From Roseibacterium elongatum DSM 19469 (lineage in GTDB: Bacteria; Pseudomonadota; Alphaproteobacteria; Rhodobacterales; Rhodobacteraceae): 64,000 bases of DNA. The first letter of the stretch is position 1. Every line of letters starts with the position of its first letter. The translations under genes were made by a program, and so were the position numbers. Under the pieces are notes generated by a model. That model saw only the letters and a program-made list of their open reading frames with translations, searched no databases and had not been told where the DNA came from. Location: contig NZ_CP004372.1 in NCBI RefSeq assembly GCF_000590925.1, positions 1,965,001 to 2,029,000 on the forward strand. Direction: 5' to 3'. Shown one piece after another: positions 17,659 through 27,573 of the stretch.

Positions 17659-18165
17659 TTACAGAACGCGCGCCATTTCGACGGCGGGAAAGGTCACGCC
17701 GGGTTCCAGCGTTATGTCGATCTCGGCGCGGTCCTCGAACCCCATCGTCCGATAGAAGGGCACGGCGCTGCGGGTCGACTGGCACAAAAGCCAGGTGATC
17801 CCCTGCGCGCGCGCCTTGTCGAAGCAATGTTCGAGGATGGCGCTGCCCAGCCCGCGCCGCGTCGCCTCGGGGTGGGTCACGACATGCCGGATATGGGCTA
17901 CGTCGCGCGGCCCGACGTCGCCCTGTGGGCCGCCATGGGTCCAGCCGCCGGCGGCCAGCGCGCGGCCCCCGGCATCCTCGGCGACGTAATAGCTGCCACA
18001 GCGCAGCAACTCGGGCCGGGCGCGCGCGATGACGGGCAGGGTGGTTTCCAGAACTTCGGCCGTATAATCACCGCCCAGCAGAACCGGGTAGCTTTCGGAC
18101 AGCAGGGCATCGATGGCCGCCATGTCGGCGGCCGTGGTGGGGCGGATCTTGATCTCGGGCAGCAT
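17659..18165 (-). CDS. GNAT family N-acetyltransferase
   Basis: A 168-residue GNAT acetyltransferase. LPEIKIRPTTAADMAAIDALL is the usual first strand and helix. DVAHIRHVVTHPEATRRGLGSAILEHCFD contains the acetyl-CoA pyrophosphate-binding R-x-x-G-x-G/A motif (RRGLGS), and VPFYRTMGFEDRAEI is the conserved C-terminal strand. The acceptor amine is unknown. The ATG at 18165 is preferred because longer starts would run through the rpmG gene. It is followed by the tandem hairpins and lies 82 bases past rpmG. Confidence 0.85.
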   Translation of the reverse strand: MLPEIKIRPTTAADMAAIDALLSESYPVLLGGDYTAEVLETTLPVIARARPELLRCGSYYVAEDAGGRALAAGGWTHGGPQGDVGPRDVAHIRHVVTHPEATRRGLGSAILEHCFDKARAQGITWLLCQSTRSAVPFYRTMGFEDRAEIDITLEPGVTFPAVEMARVL

Positions 18166-18247
18166 GGCCGTGACTTTCGTAACCTGAAAAACAAAAAGGC
18201 CGCGCAGTGTGTGCGCGGCCCGGACTGTCGGAATATGGAGGTCGATC

Positions 18248-18415
18248 TTACTTGATCTTGCCTTCCTTGTATTCGACGTGCTTGCGCGCGACGGGATCAT
18301 ACTTTCGTACGGTCATCTTCTCGGTCATCGTGCGTGCGTTTTTCTTGGTCACGTAGAAGTGGCCGGTTCCCGCCGTGGAGTTCAGGCGGATCTTGATGGT
18401 GGTCGGCTTCGCCAT
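18248..18415 (-). CDS. rpmG: 50S ribosomal protein L33
   Basis: A 55-residue protein, [19 protein letters not shown] then [14 protein letters not shown] and [18 protein letters not shown]. This is the L33 sequence of the zinc-free type: it lacks the CxxC pairs of the alternative form. It is a component of the 50S ribosomal subunit near the E site. A strong GAGGAG ribosome-binding sequence lies upstream of the ATG at 18415. It stands alone between the GNAT gene and chrA. Confidence 0.95.
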   Translation of the reverse strand: MAKPTTIKIRLNSTAGTGHFYVTKKNARTMTEKMTVRKYDPVARKHVEYKEGKIK

Positions 18416-18524
18416 GGTGGGCTCCTCGGGATAGGGGCGGGGCGGGGCGCAGCGATACGCCCGCAGGTCATTGAAGTGCGCCTTTTACCGGGCACACGGC
18501 AGGAGTCAACCGCGAAATCGCCCT

Positions 18525-19796
18525 TTACAGAAGGCCATTCGCAAGGCCCCAGCCCAGACCGGCCAGCGCCATGAGCGGCAGCGCCACGATCAGGTCCAGC
18601 TTGCGCCAGAGGATCAGCAGCGCGGCCAGCGCCGTCAGGATCAGCGCGCCGGGTTGCCAACTCGCCGTATCGGGCAGCCACAGCTGCATCGGCCCGATGC
18701 TGACCTGCGCCACCTCGGAAAAGAGGACATGCAGCGCGAACCAGAGCGACAGATTGGCGATGACCCCCACCACGGCGGCGGTGATGGCCGACAACGCGCC
18801 GGTCAGCCGCGGTTGCGTCGCGATCCACTCGACATAGGGGGCACCGGCGAAGATCCACAGAAAGCACGGCGCAAAGGTCACCCACAAGGTGACCAGAGCG
18901 GCCGCAACGCCCAGGATCGTGCCGCCCTCGAACGCGCCGGCCAGAAAGCCCACGAACTGGGTCACCAGGATCAACGGGCCCGGTGTCGTCTCGGCCAACC
19001 CCAGCGCATCCATCATCTGTGCCGTGGTCAGCCAGCCATGGGTCTGGACGACCTCCTGCACCATCCAGGCGAGGACGGCATAGGCCCCGCCAAAGGTGAC
19101 GACGGCCAGCTTGGCAAAGAACAGCCCGATCTCGGCCAGCGTTCCGCCGGGCGCCACAAGCCACAGGGCCGCAAGCGGCAAGAGCCAGATCGCGCCCCAC
19201 AGCAGGACGGTGCGCAAGGTTCGCGACAGCGGCACGGCGTGGGCCGGGGTGCCCGCGCCGGGACGGGCGCTCAGCGCGCCGATCAGGCCCGCGCCAAGCA
19301 CGATCACGGGAAAGGGCAGGGCAAAGGCAGACAGCCCAAGGAACGCCGCGATGGCAAGGCCCCAGGCCAGGGGGGCATGCAGCGCCTTTTTCGACACGCG
19401 CCACAGCGCCTGGGCGACGATCACGATCACGGCGGCCTTGATGCCCAGAAACAGGGCCTCGGCCACGGGGATGTCGCCGTAAGCGGCATAGAGCGCCGCC
19501 AGCGCGAAGATCACGACAGCGCCGGGAATGACGAAGAGCAGCCCGGCGATCAGCCCGCCCAGTGGGCCTTGCAGCCGCCAGCCGGCATAGGTGGCCAGTT
19601 GCATCGCCTCGGGGCCGGGCAGCAGCATGCAAAAGCTCAGTGCGTTGAGAAACTGCTTTTCGCTCAGCCACGGCCGGTCTTCGACCAACTCGCGATGCAT
19701 CAGCGCGATCTGCGCCGCCGGGCCGCCGAAACTGAGCAGACCGATGCGGCCAAACACGCGGGTGATGTCGCTAAGCGTCGGGGCGGGCGTTTCCAT
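18525..19796 (-). CDS. chrA: Chromate transporter, ChrA family
   Basis: A 423-residue membrane protein with two homologous ChrA halves. The first starts GRIGLLSFGGPAAQIALMHRE with LLPGPEAMQLATYAGW; the second has FAKLAVVTFGGAYAVLAWM and LAETTPGPLILVTQFVGF. About ten hydrophobic segments are visible. The long two-domain ChrA proteins export chromate across the inner membrane, driven by the membrane potential. Sulfate or other oxyanion transport is also possible, since many family members are untested. Confidence 0.9.
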   Translation of the reverse strand: METPAPTLSDITRVFGRIGLLSFGGPAAQIALMHRELVEDRPWLSEKQFLNALSFCMLLPGPEAMQLATYAGWRLQGPLGGLIAGLLFVIPGAVVIFALAALYAAYGDIPVAEALFLGIKAAVIVIVAQALWRVSKKALHAPLAWGLAIAAFLGLSAFALPFPVIVLGAGLIGALSARPGAGTPAHAVPLSRTLRTVLLWGAIWLLPLAALWLVAPGGTLAEIGLFFAKLAVVTFGGAYAVLAWMVQEVVQTHGWLTTAQMMDALGLAETTPGPLILVTQFVGFLAGAFEGGTILGVAAALVTLWVTFAPCFLWIFAGAPYVEWIATQPRLTGALSAITAAVVGVIANLSLWFALHVLFSEVAQVSIGPMQLWLPDTASWQPGALILTALAALLILWRKLDLIVALPLMALAGLGWGLANGLL

Positions 19797-19855
19797 GATG
19801 CCGCCTTATACCGGCCCCCTGCGATTGCCATGTGAAACTTGCGTGACAGGGCGGG

Positions 19856-19888
19856 GCAAAAGGAAAGGCCGGGCACCCGGCCCGGCCT
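19856..19888 (-). terminator. Rho-independent terminator after the BI-1 gene
   Basis: On the minus strand, about 25 bases after the stop of the BI-1 family gene, an 8-bp G+C stem (19866-19873 with 19881-19888) is followed by TTCCTTTT. The stem and T-rich tail fit intrinsic termination of the gene at 19913-20650. The 116-base gap to chrA holds nothing else recognisable. Confidence 0.6.
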
Positions 19889-19912
19889 GACACGGTTTCG
19901 ATAGGGGCGCGG

Positions 19913-20650
19913 TTATTCGCGGTTACCCAGGAATTGCAGCAGGAACATGAAGAGGTTGATGAAGTCGAGATAGAGACGCAGCGCGCCCATGATCGCCGAC
20001 TTGTCCAGCCATTCCTGATCGCCATACTGGGCGTGGTCGATGTATTCCTGCTTGATCGACTGGGTGTCATACGCGGTCAGCGCCGCGAAGATCAGCACAC
20101 CGATCACCGAGATCGCGAAGGCCACGGCCGAAGACGCCAGGAAGATGTTCACGATCGACGCCACGATCAGCCCGATCAGACCCATCATCAGGAAGGTGCC
20201 CCATCCCGACAGATCCTTTTTCGTGGTGTAGCCCCACAGGCTGAGACCCGCGAAGGCGATGGCCGTGATCAGGAAGGTCTGGGCGATCGACACGCCGGTG
20301 AAGACGGCGAAGATCCAGCTGATCGACAGGCCCATCACCGCGGCGAACGCGTAGAAGAACAGTTGTGCGGCGGCGGCCGACAGCTTGTTGATGACGGCGC
20401 CGAAGGCAAACACCATCAGCAGCGGGGCGAACATGACCACCCAGCCCAGGATGTTGGGCTGCATCGTTTGCGGGTCGCGGAAGATGGCCATCAGCGTCGG
20501 GTTCGACCCGACGGCCCAGGCCACACCGGCGGTTACGAGCATGCCCACCGACATGGTGGCATACACCTTGTTCATGTGCGTGCGCAGGCCCTGGTCGATT
20601 TCGGCGGGCAACGCCCCTGCGCGGGCGCGGGCCGTATGATAGTCAGCCAT
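19913..20650 (-). CDS. Bax inhibitor-1/YccA family membrane protein
   Basis: A 245-residue protein with seven hydrophobic segments beginning MNKVYATMSVGMLVTAGVAWAV. It includes the conserved GLSISWIFAVFTGVSIAQTFLITA region and a C-terminal SIKQEYID...LYLDFINLFMFLLQFLG segment, typical of the BI-1/YccA (TMBIM) family. Bacterial members such as BsYetJ are pH-sensitive calcium leak channels; YccA modulates FtsH. Which applies here is not known. The ATG at 20650 is preferred over a start 25 codons upstream, because AGGAGGA lies just before it. Confidence 0.9.
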   Translation of the reverse strand: MADYHTARARAGALPAEIDQGLRTHMNKVYATMSVGMLVTAGVAWAVGSNPTLMAIFRDPQTMQPNILGWVVMFAPLLMVFAFGAVINKLSAAAAQLFFYAFAAVMGLSISWIFAVFTGVSIAQTFLITAIAFAGLSLWGYTTKKDLSGWGTFLMMGLIGLIVASIVNIFLASSAVAFAISVIGVLIFAALTAYDTQSIKQEYIDHAQYGDQEWLDKSAIMGALRLYLDFINLFMFLLQFLGNRE

Positions 20651-20814
20651 GCAGTCCTCCTGAGACAAACAAGTGTCTGGGCGCCAAAAACGGCGGACGC
20701 CCATCCTCACGCGAAATATCGGCAAGGACGGGCGTCAATTCAAGAGCCAACACCCTTGGCGGGGCTGCAAGCTCGATAGTTTTTGGCTATTGGCCTGGGT
20801 CAGACAGCAGCGCC

Positions 20815-21018
20815 TTACCAAGCCCCCAGCGACCAGGCCGGACGCAGCGCTTCGCGCAGCGCCTCGCCCTCGGTCAGGCCGATGTCGCGCCGGGCATGCG
20901 CGTCGAGCGCGGCAAGCTGCCGGCGTTGGCGCCAGGTGGCATAGGCGCGCCCGATCAGGGCGGCAAGATTGAACGGGCGCCGCGACGGCGCAAGACGGGC
21001 AGTGGCAAGAGTGGCCAT
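20815..21018 (-). CDS. DUF1127 domain-containing small protein
   Basis: A 67-residue protein whose second half (LAALIGRAYATWRQRRQLAALDAHARRDIGLTEGEALRE) matches the DUF1127 pattern: a W-R-x-R-R-x-L-x-x-L core, then RRDIGLT. Small DUF1127 proteins in other alphaproteobacteria affect phosphate uptake, RNA turnover and stress growth; the role here is unknown. The ATG at 21018 gives the usual compact length. It is divergent from a LysR gene across 121 bases, so that regulator may control it. Confidence 0.85.
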   Translation of the reverse strand: MATLATARLAPSRRPFNLAALIGRAYATWRQRRQLAALDAHARRDIGLTEGEALREALRPAWSLGAW

Positions 21019-21139
21019 GGCAACACCTTTCTGGAATCGTGAAATGAGGTTGGGGAACCATTTCGATGCTTGATATATGCGGTGCAGCAAGGCATTTTTA
21101 AAGTGAATGTTACTGAACTTTTGAATCAAGGATCATGAT

Positions 21140-21994
21140 GTGCCGCGAAATCTGGATATGACGGCGCTGCGCGCCTTTGTCGCCGTGGTCGATGCCGGCG
21201 GGGTCACCAAGGCGTCGGGGTTCCTGAACCTGACGCAATCTGCCGTGTCGATGCAGTTGAAACGCCTTGAAGAGTCGATCGGCGTCGGCCTGTTCGACCG
21301 CTCGGCGCGGCGCTTGTCGCTGACCGCAGCGGGCGAGCAGATGCTTGGCTACGCCCGCCGCATGCTGGATCTCAACGACGAGGTTTTGGGCCGTCTGACG
21401 GCCCCCGGCTATGTCGGCGAACTGGTCCTTGGGGTGCCTAGCGACATCGTCTACCCGGCGATTCCGCAGGTTTTGCAACGGTTCAACGCGGCCTTCCCGC
21501 GCATGAAGGTGCAGTTGGTGTCGTCCTACACGTCGCGGCTCAAGCGGATGCTGGATCGTGGCGAGGTGGATGTGATCCTCACCACCGAGGATCATGTCGG
21601 CACAGGGGGCGAAACGCTGATGGAACGGCAGTTGATCTGGGTCGGGGCACATGCCGGGCAGGTCTGGCGTCAGAGGCCGCTGCGGCTGGCCTTTGAACAT
21701 GCCTGCATCTTTCGGCGTGGTGTGCAGGACGCGCTGGATGCCGCCGCGATCTCGTGGGAAATGGCGGTCGAGAGCGACTCGACCCGCACGGTCGAGGCCT
21801 CGGTTTCGGCCGATCTGGCGGTACATGCCTGTATCGAAGGGACCGAACCGCCCTATGTCGAGCGCATCGACCACAATGGCGCGCTGCCCAATCTGCCGCG
21901 CATCAAGATCAACCTTTACCGCGCCGAGTTGAGCCGCAGTGAACCCGCCGGGGCGCTGGTCGATTTCATCCGGCAGGCCTATCGCGCGCTGTGA
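21140..21994 (+). CDS. LysR family transcriptional regulator
   Basis: A 284-residue LysR-type regulator. The N-terminal winged helix-turn-helix (residues 5-64) reads LDMTALRAFVAVVDAGGVTKA, then LNLTQSAVSMQLKRLEESIG and LFDRSARRLSLTAAG. A periplasmic-binding-protein-like effector domain follows, with LVLGVPSDIVYPAIPQVL. It starts at a GTG (21140) preceded by AAGGATC. The divergent DUF1127 gene is the obvious target, as LysR proteins often repress or activate the facing promoter. The effector is unknown. Confidence 0.9.
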   Translation: MPRNLDMTALRAFVAVVDAGGVTKASGFLNLTQSAVSMQLKRLEESIGVGLFDRSARRLSLTAAGEQMLGYARRMLDLNDEVLGRLTAPGYVGELVLGVPSDIVYPAIPQVLQRFNAAFPRMKVQLVSSYTSRLKRMLDRGEVDVILTTEDHVGTGGETLMERQLIWVGAHAGQVWRQRPLRLAFEHACIFRRGVQDALDAAAISWEMAVESDSTRTVEASVSADLAVHACIEGTEPPYVERIDHNGALPNLPRIKINLYRAELSRSEPAGALVDFIRQAYRAL

Positions 21995-22013
21995 CGCCGC
22001 GGCTGCGGATCGG

Positions 22014-22973
22014 TCAGATCGTCACCACGACCTTGCCGGCCACGCGCCGATCCTTCAGCAGGCCCAACGCCTCGGCAGCAGCCCCCAGCTCGCGTGTCGC
22101 CCCGATGTGCGGGGCGATCCGGCCCTCGGCATACATCTGCATCAGCTCCGAAAGGCTGTCGGTCAGGATCTGCGGGGCGAATTTCAGGTAGCCGCCCCAA
22201 TAGAGGCCGATGACGTCGATATTCTTGACCAGCAAATGGTTCGCGGGGATCTGCGGAACCGTGCCGCTGGCAAATCCGATGCACAGGATGCGACCCAGTG
22301 GATTGGTGGCGCGCAGGGCCGCCGTGAACATGTCGCCGCCGACGGCATCATAGACCACATCCGCGCCGCCAAGGTCCTTGACCGCGCCGCGCAGGTCGAC
22401 CTCGGTCGCATCCAGCAGGTGCCGGGCCCCGGCCGCGCGGGCGGCCTCCAGCTTGTCGGCGCCGCGCGCGACGGCGATCACCTCGGCCCCCATGCCCGCC
22501 CCCAGTTCGACCGCCGTCAGGCCCACGCCGCCGCCCGCCCCCAGCACCAGCAGGCGCTCCCCCTGACCGAGTCGGGCCCGCCGCGCCAGGGCGACGTGAC
22601 TGGTGCCATAGGCCACGAGAAAGCCGGCGGCATGGGTGTCCGGCATCATGTCGGGGATCGCAACGCAGCGCGCGGCGTCGAACACGCCATATTCGGCCAG
22701 GCCCCCCTGACCCGCAAAGACCGCCACCCGTGTGCCCGGCGCGGTCCCGGTCACCCCCGGCCCCAGCGCCTCGATCGTGCCGGCGATCTCCATGCCCAGG
22801 GTAAAGGGCGGGGCGGGCGTGTCCTGATACCGGCCCGACATCATCAAGAGATCGGCAAAATTCAGCCCGCAGGCCGAAATCCGCACCAGAACCTGCCCGG
22901 GGCCGGGCACAGGGCAGTCGGTTTCGACCAGTTGAGGGGCCGTGTCGAAGCCCGTGACCTGGAATGCGCGCAT
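22014..22973 (-). CDS. NADPH:quinone oxidoreductase family (zinc-free MDR) protein
   Basis: A 319-residue medium-chain dehydrogenase/reductase. It has MRAFQVTGF at the start, SACGLNFADLLMMSGRYQ, GMEIAGTIEALGPGV, and the nucleotide-binding LVLGAGGGVGLTAVELGAGMGAEVIAVAR loop. The zinc-binding cysteines and histidines of alcohol dehydrogenases are missing, which places it with quinone reductases/enoyl reductases that use NADPH. An upstream in-frame start would extend into poor sequence, so the ATG at 22973 is used. It converges with the LysR gene, 19 bases apart. Substrate is unknown. Confidence 0.85.
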   Translation of the reverse strand: MRAFQVTGFDTAPQLVETDCPVPGPGQVLVRISACGLNFADLLMMSGRYQDTPAPPFTLGMEIAGTIEALGPGVTGTAPGTRVAVFAGQGGLAEYGVFDAARCVAIPDMMPDTHAAGFLVAYGTSHVALARRARLGQGERLLVLGAGGGVGLTAVELGAGMGAEVIAVARGADKLEAARAAGARHLLDATEVDLRGAVKDLGGADVVYDAVGGDMFTAALRATNPLGRILCIGFASGTVPQIPANHLLVKNIDVIGLYWGGYLKFAPQILTDSLSELMQMYAEGRIAPHIGATRELGAAAEALGLLKDRRVAGKVVVTI

Positions 22974-23291
22974 ACTGCAGCCCCTTTTCGTGACAGTCCT
23001 TTGGCCAAGGCTAGCCGCTGTGGTCGCGGGCGGCCAGAGTGCCGTCTTCACGGGTAAATGATAACTGCGCGAATTAACCCCATTGCATACACGCGAAGGG
23101 CGAGTAATCTAGTGTGCATGCGGTTCAGGCCCGTGGACGCGAGTGGGTGCGATGAAATCACCACTTGGGATTGATCTGCGCTTTTGGAGCGCTAATTGCA
23201 CACTGTCGCGTTGGTTGAGCGGCACTCGCCACGTGGTTTCAAACGACCCACGGCACGCTAAGACAGGTTTGGCAACACAAAGGAGAATGTC
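22974..23291. other. 318-base intergenic region between divergent genes
   Basis: This gap separates the quinone oxidoreductase gene (leftward) from the XRE regulator (rightward) and should hold both promoters. An 8-bp inverted repeat, AGTGTGCA near 23110 with TGCACACT near 23195, could be an operator. A short open frame on the minus strand at 23109-23336 lacks coding character. Nothing else is recognisable. Confidence 0.4.
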
Positions 23292-23678
23292 GTGAAACAC
23301 CCGGTTGATGTTCACGTCGGCAAGCGCGTCCGGCATCGCCGCTGGATGGTCGGCATGACGCAGCAGCAGCTGGCCGAAAAGGTCGGCATCAAGTTTCAGC
23401 AGATCCAGAAATACGAAACCGGCATGAACCGAGTCAGCGCGTCGCGCCTTTGGGACATTGCCGAGGCCCTGACTGTTCCGGTCAGCTATTTCTTCGACGG
23501 CATGGACGGTGCCAAGGTCCTGTCGGAGGGCGCTGCGACCGAGGCCTCCGGGCTGCCCGACGACATTCTTGCCGACAAGGAAGCGTTGGAACTGATCCGC
23601 TCGTATTACGCGATCCCGGAAAATCAGCGTCGTCGCCTGTTCGAACTGGCCCGCGTGCTGTCAGACGCCGCGGCCTGA
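23292..23678 (+). CDS. Helix-turn-helix (XRE family) transcriptional regulator
   Basis: A 128-residue protein with an N-terminal Cro/CI-type HTH: VGKRVRHRRWMVGMTQQQLAEKVGIKFQQIQKYETG, then NRVSASRLWDIAEAL. The C-terminal half ends DKEALELIRSYYAIPENQRRRLFELARVLSDA, a short helical region conserved in many alphaproteobacterial single-copy regulators of this length. The start is a GTG at 23292 after AAGGAG; an ATG six bases upstream is out of frame. It precedes the hisN-type gene by 90 bases on the same strand. The regulon is unknown. Confidence 0.88.
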   Translation: MKHPVDVHVGKRVRHRRWMVGMTQQQLAEKVGIKFQQIQKYETGMNRVSASRLWDIAEALTVPVSYFFDGMDGAKVLSEGAATEASGLPDDILADKEALELIRSYYAIPENQRRRLFELARVLSDAAA

Positions 23679-23768
23679 CACGGGCGCCGGGCTTGACCCC
23701 CGGCGGGGTTGATGCGACCTCGACGAAGCCGTTGCCAGACCGGCGGCTTCGTTGCGAAGAGGTTCCCG

Positions 23769-24617
23769 ATGACTCCAATCGACACCCCGACCGGGCGCGG
23801 GTCGGCCACCCGCATCGCCGCGCAGGAGGTGCCTGCAATCATCGCCACGGCCCACGCCCTGGCCGAAGCGGCGCGGCGCGCCACCCTGTCGCACTTCCGC
23901 ACGGCGACCCTGACCTCGGACAACAAGGACCTATCGGGGTTCGACCCGGTTACGCAGGCGGATCGCGCCGCCGAAGCGGCGATGCGCGCCGTTCTGGCGT
24001 CTCGGCGCCCGCAAGACGGCATCCTGGGCGAGGAAGAGGCGGCGACACCGGGGACATCAGGGTACACGTGGGTGCTGGACCCGATCGACGGCACGCGCGC
24101 GTTCATCTCCGGGGCGCCCACATGGGGTGTGCTGATTGCCTTTTGCGATGACCAAGGGCCGATCTACGGCCTCATCGACCAACCCTATATCGGCGAACGC
24201 TTCGAAGGTGGTCTGGGACGCGCCCGCCTGACAGGCCCGCGCGGGGCGCGCACTATGGCCGTCGCGCCCGCCGCACGCCTTGCCGACGCGACCCTGTTCA
24301 CCACATTCCCCGAGATCGGCACGGGGCCAGAGCGTCGCGCGTTCGAAACCGTGCGCGACGCCGTGCGGCTGACGCGCTACGGGCTGGATTGCTATGCCTA
24401 TGCCCTTTTGGCATCCGGTCACATCGATCTGGTGATCGAAGCCGGCCTGCACCCCTATGATATCTGCGCGCCCATCGCCGTGATCGAGGCCGCGGGCGGG
24501 GTGGTGACCGACTGGCAAGGTGGCCCGGCGCATGAGGGCGGTCGGGTCCTCGCGGCGTCCAGTGCGCAGCTTCATGCCGAGACCCTTGCGCATCTTCGGG
24601 CCGCATCTGATCTTTGA
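23769..24617 (+). CDS. hisN: Inositol monophosphatase family protein, probable histidinol-phosphatase
   Basis: A 282-residue Mg-dependent phosphatase of the inositol monophosphatase superfamily. The metal-binding motifs are GEEE (E88-E90), WVLDPIDGTRAF (D104, D107) and, near the C-terminus, GLHPYDICAPIAVIEAAGG. The compact size and the wording of these motifs match proteins annotated as HisN-type histidinol-phosphatase, which makes histidinol from its phosphate. Inositol-phosphatase activity cannot be ruled out. The ATG at 23769 is preferred to a longer start that lacks a ribosome-binding site. Confidence 0.82.
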   Translation: MTPIDTPTGRGSATRIAAQEVPAIIATAHALAEAARRATLSHFRTATLTSDNKDLSGFDPVTQADRAAEAAMRAVLASRRPQDGILGEEEAATPGTSGYTWVLDPIDGTRAFISGAPTWGVLIAFCDDQGPIYGLIDQPYIGERFEGGLGRARLTGPRGARTMAVAPAARLADATLFTTFPEIGTGPERRAFETVRDAVRLTRYGLDCYAYALLASGHIDLVIEAGLHPYDICAPIAVIEAAGGVVTDWQGGPAHEGGRVLAASSAQLHAETLAHLRAASDL

Positions 24618-24782
24618 GTTGTCCGCTCTGGGTGCAGGCTTTGAAATTAGGGTCGCGGCCGAGCCCGGCTGTCGGGCAATCCTATGCTTCAGCGGTTTCG
24701 ATGCTTGTATTTTCGCAATCATCTCGGAAAAAATTTTGGGCACAGATCGGAAAAAAATTCATTTTTCGGATTAATCCCAAGC

Positions 24783-24791
24783 TTATCCACA
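24783..24791 (+). other. Perfect DnaA-box-like nonamer in an AT-rich gap
   Basis: TTATCCACA matches the DnaA-box consensus exactly. It sits in an AT-rich stretch (about 24720-24800, with several A and T runs) between the phosphatase gene and the CAP lipoprotein. Only one clear box is seen, so an origin is unlikely. It could be a chance match or a DnaA-regulated promoter site. Confidence 0.35.
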
Positions 24792-24905
24792 GATCGTTAC
24801 ACAGGCCGAAAATCGCTGATCGCCGGGCGTAGCACACAGGGTGTTGCAGCCCGTTTCCGACCTCGCCATGCTCGCCAAAACAGTCGCTTGAGCGAGGAAA
24901 CCACC

Positions 24906-25376
24906 ATGACATTCCGCCCATTGCTTCTGGCATGTGCCATTGTGACGGGACTGTCCGCCTGTGCCAATGCGCCCGGCACGACGCGCCTGTCTGCCGAGCA
25001 GAGTCTCAACATCGCCTCGGCCGGCACGCAGATATCGCTGCAGCGCGCGCAGGCCGGGATCGTGCGCCCCCTTGCGCACAGTTCGGCCTTGCAGGCCGCA
25101 GCGGCGCAACACGCGGAATACCTCAGCCGGACAGGCGGGCTGAGCCATGATGGGCAGGGCGGGTCCACGGCGCATACGCGCGTCACGCGCACCGGCTATG
25201 ACTCGTGTCGGACGGCAGAGAACATCGCGCGCGGCCAGTCCGACCTGCGCACTGTCCTGAGCGACTGGACAGCCTCGGCCGAGCATCGCCGCAACATGCT
25301 CGACCCGCGCGTGACCGATTACGGGATCGCACGGGCCGGCTCGGTCTGGGTGCTGGTCCTGGCGCGGCCCTGTTAG
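24906..25376 (+). CDS. CAP/SCP domain lipoprotein
   Basis: A 156-residue protein with a lipoprotein signal (FRPLLLACAIVTGLSAC), lipidated at the cysteine. The rest is a short CAP/SCP domain: LAHSSALQAAAAQHAEYLSRTGGLSHDG, YDSCRTAENIARGQ and WTASAEHRRNMLDPRVTDYGIA, including the conserved histidine and glutamate of the domain. Bacterial CAP proteins are envelope or secreted proteins of largely unknown function. Its stop codon overlaps the stop of the convergent EamA gene by two bases. Confidence 0.85.
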   Translation: MTFRPLLLACAIVTGLSACANAPGTTRLSAEQSLNIASAGTQISLQRAQAGIVRPLAHSSALQAAAAQHAEYLSRTGGLSHDGQGGSTAHTRVTRTGYDSCRTAENIARGQSDLRTVLSDWTASAEHRRNMLDPRVTDYGIARAGSVWVLVLARPC

Positions 25377-26278
25377 GATTTGCGCCGCATGGCTGACAAG
25401 GCGCGGCTCTGACTGATCCCGATTCCGATCAGGATCAGTGCCAAGGCCCAGAAAAGCTGTGGGGGCAGGGCCTCGTTCATCAGCGTGACGCCGAACAGGA
25501 CCGCCCAGACCGGAACCATGTAACTGGTCAGGCTCATGAACAGTGACCCCGCGGTGGTGATGACGCGGATGCGGATGAAGGTGGCCAGGGCGGTGGGAAA
25601 CAGCGCGACATAGATCAGCGCGGCCATGGCCGGGGCCGAACCCATCCGCGGGACGCCTTCCTGCCACAGGGCCAGTGGTACGAGGGCGAGGCTGGCGATG
25701 ATCAGCGTCGCGGCGGCAAAGCCCAGCGGCGGCATCGGCGGCGCCCGCCGCGTCAGGACGGAGCCGCCCGCATAGCAGCAGGCCGCCCCGATACAGGCCA
25801 TGCGTCCCACCAGGGTGCCGCTGTCCAGCGCACCGGGCCCAACCAGAATGACCAGCCCCACAAACCCAAGGCCCACGCCGAGGATGCGACGCGGCCCGAT
25901 CCCTTCTTCGGGGGAGAAGACGGCGACCAGGGGCAGCACCAGCAACGGCACCGCCCCCATCGCGACGCCGGCAAAGGCCGACGGCACCTGTGTCAGACCC
26001 CAGCTCAGAAGGGAAAAGGGCAGGGCGATGGCCCCAAGGCCGATCGCTGTCGAAAAGGCCCAGGCCCGCCCGCCGGACAGATGGGTGACACCCTGTCCGG
26101 TCGCCGCCGCAAGACCGCCCAGAAGGATGGCGGCCAGCGTCGTGCGGCCCGCCGTCACCCACCAGGGGCCGAACCCGTCCAGAGCCAGGGAAACCCCCAT
26201 GAAGGCCGTGCCCCAGATCACCCCCAACAGGGTGATCAGCGCCCAGTTCAGGGCGCCGGGGCGGTCGGGGCTGGGCAT
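25373..26278 (-). CDS. DMT superfamily (EamA) transporter
   Basis: A 301-residue inner-membrane protein with ten predicted helices in two EamA repeats. The first starts NWALITLLGVIWGTAFMGVSLAL; the second has GRMACIGAACCYAGGSVLTRR, then MSLTSYMVPVWAVLFGVTLMNE. Members export amino acids, metabolites or drugs; specificity cannot be read from sequence. The ATG at 26278 follows GGAGCC. It overlaps the end of the CAP gene. Confidence 0.85.
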   Translation of the reverse strand: MPSPDRPGALNWALITLLGVIWGTAFMGVSLALDGFGPWWVTAGRTTLAAILLGGLAAATGQGVTHLSGGRAWAFSTAIGLGAIALPFSLLSWGLTQVPSAFAGVAMGAVPLLVLPLVAVFSPEEGIGPRRILGVGLGFVGLVILVGPGALDSGTLVGRMACIGAACCYAGGSVLTRRAPPMPPLGFAAATLIIASLALVPLALWQEGVPRMGSAPAMAALIYVALFPTALATFIRIRVITTAGSLFMSLTSYMVPVWAVLFGVTLMNEALPPQLFWALALILIGIGISQSRALSAMRRKS

Positions 26279-26364
26279 GATGGGGCTCCTGTCGGGCGGC
26301 TGGGGCGACCCTGTCGCGGGCGGCCAGTTTGCGCAAGCGATGGCATGCCGGGTCGAGACGTGAA

Positions 26365-26397
26365 CGCCCCCGGTCGGCAACCGGGGGCGCGTTTTTT
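26365..26397. terminator. GC hairpin downstream of ilvC, with T run on the plus strand
   Basis: A perfect 10-bp stem (26365-26374 with 26380-26389) with a five-base loop lies between the ilvC stop and the EamA start. On the plus strand it is followed by TTTTTT. On the minus strand, where ilvC is read, it is preceded by AAAAAA and followed only by TT. It probably ends ilvC transcription despite the weak tail, and would be a strong terminator for rightward transcripts. Confidence 0.55.
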
Positions 26398-26414
26398 GGA
26401 ACGGTGGGGCGCGC

Positions 26415-27548
<1,134 letters not shown>

Positions 27549-27573
27549 TCAATTGGGGTTACCGTAAGAAATC

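Noticed and set aside
23109..23336. 75-codon minus-strand frame in the gap before the XRE regulator
   Set aside because: No ribosome-binding site, overlaps the regulator start, no coding character.
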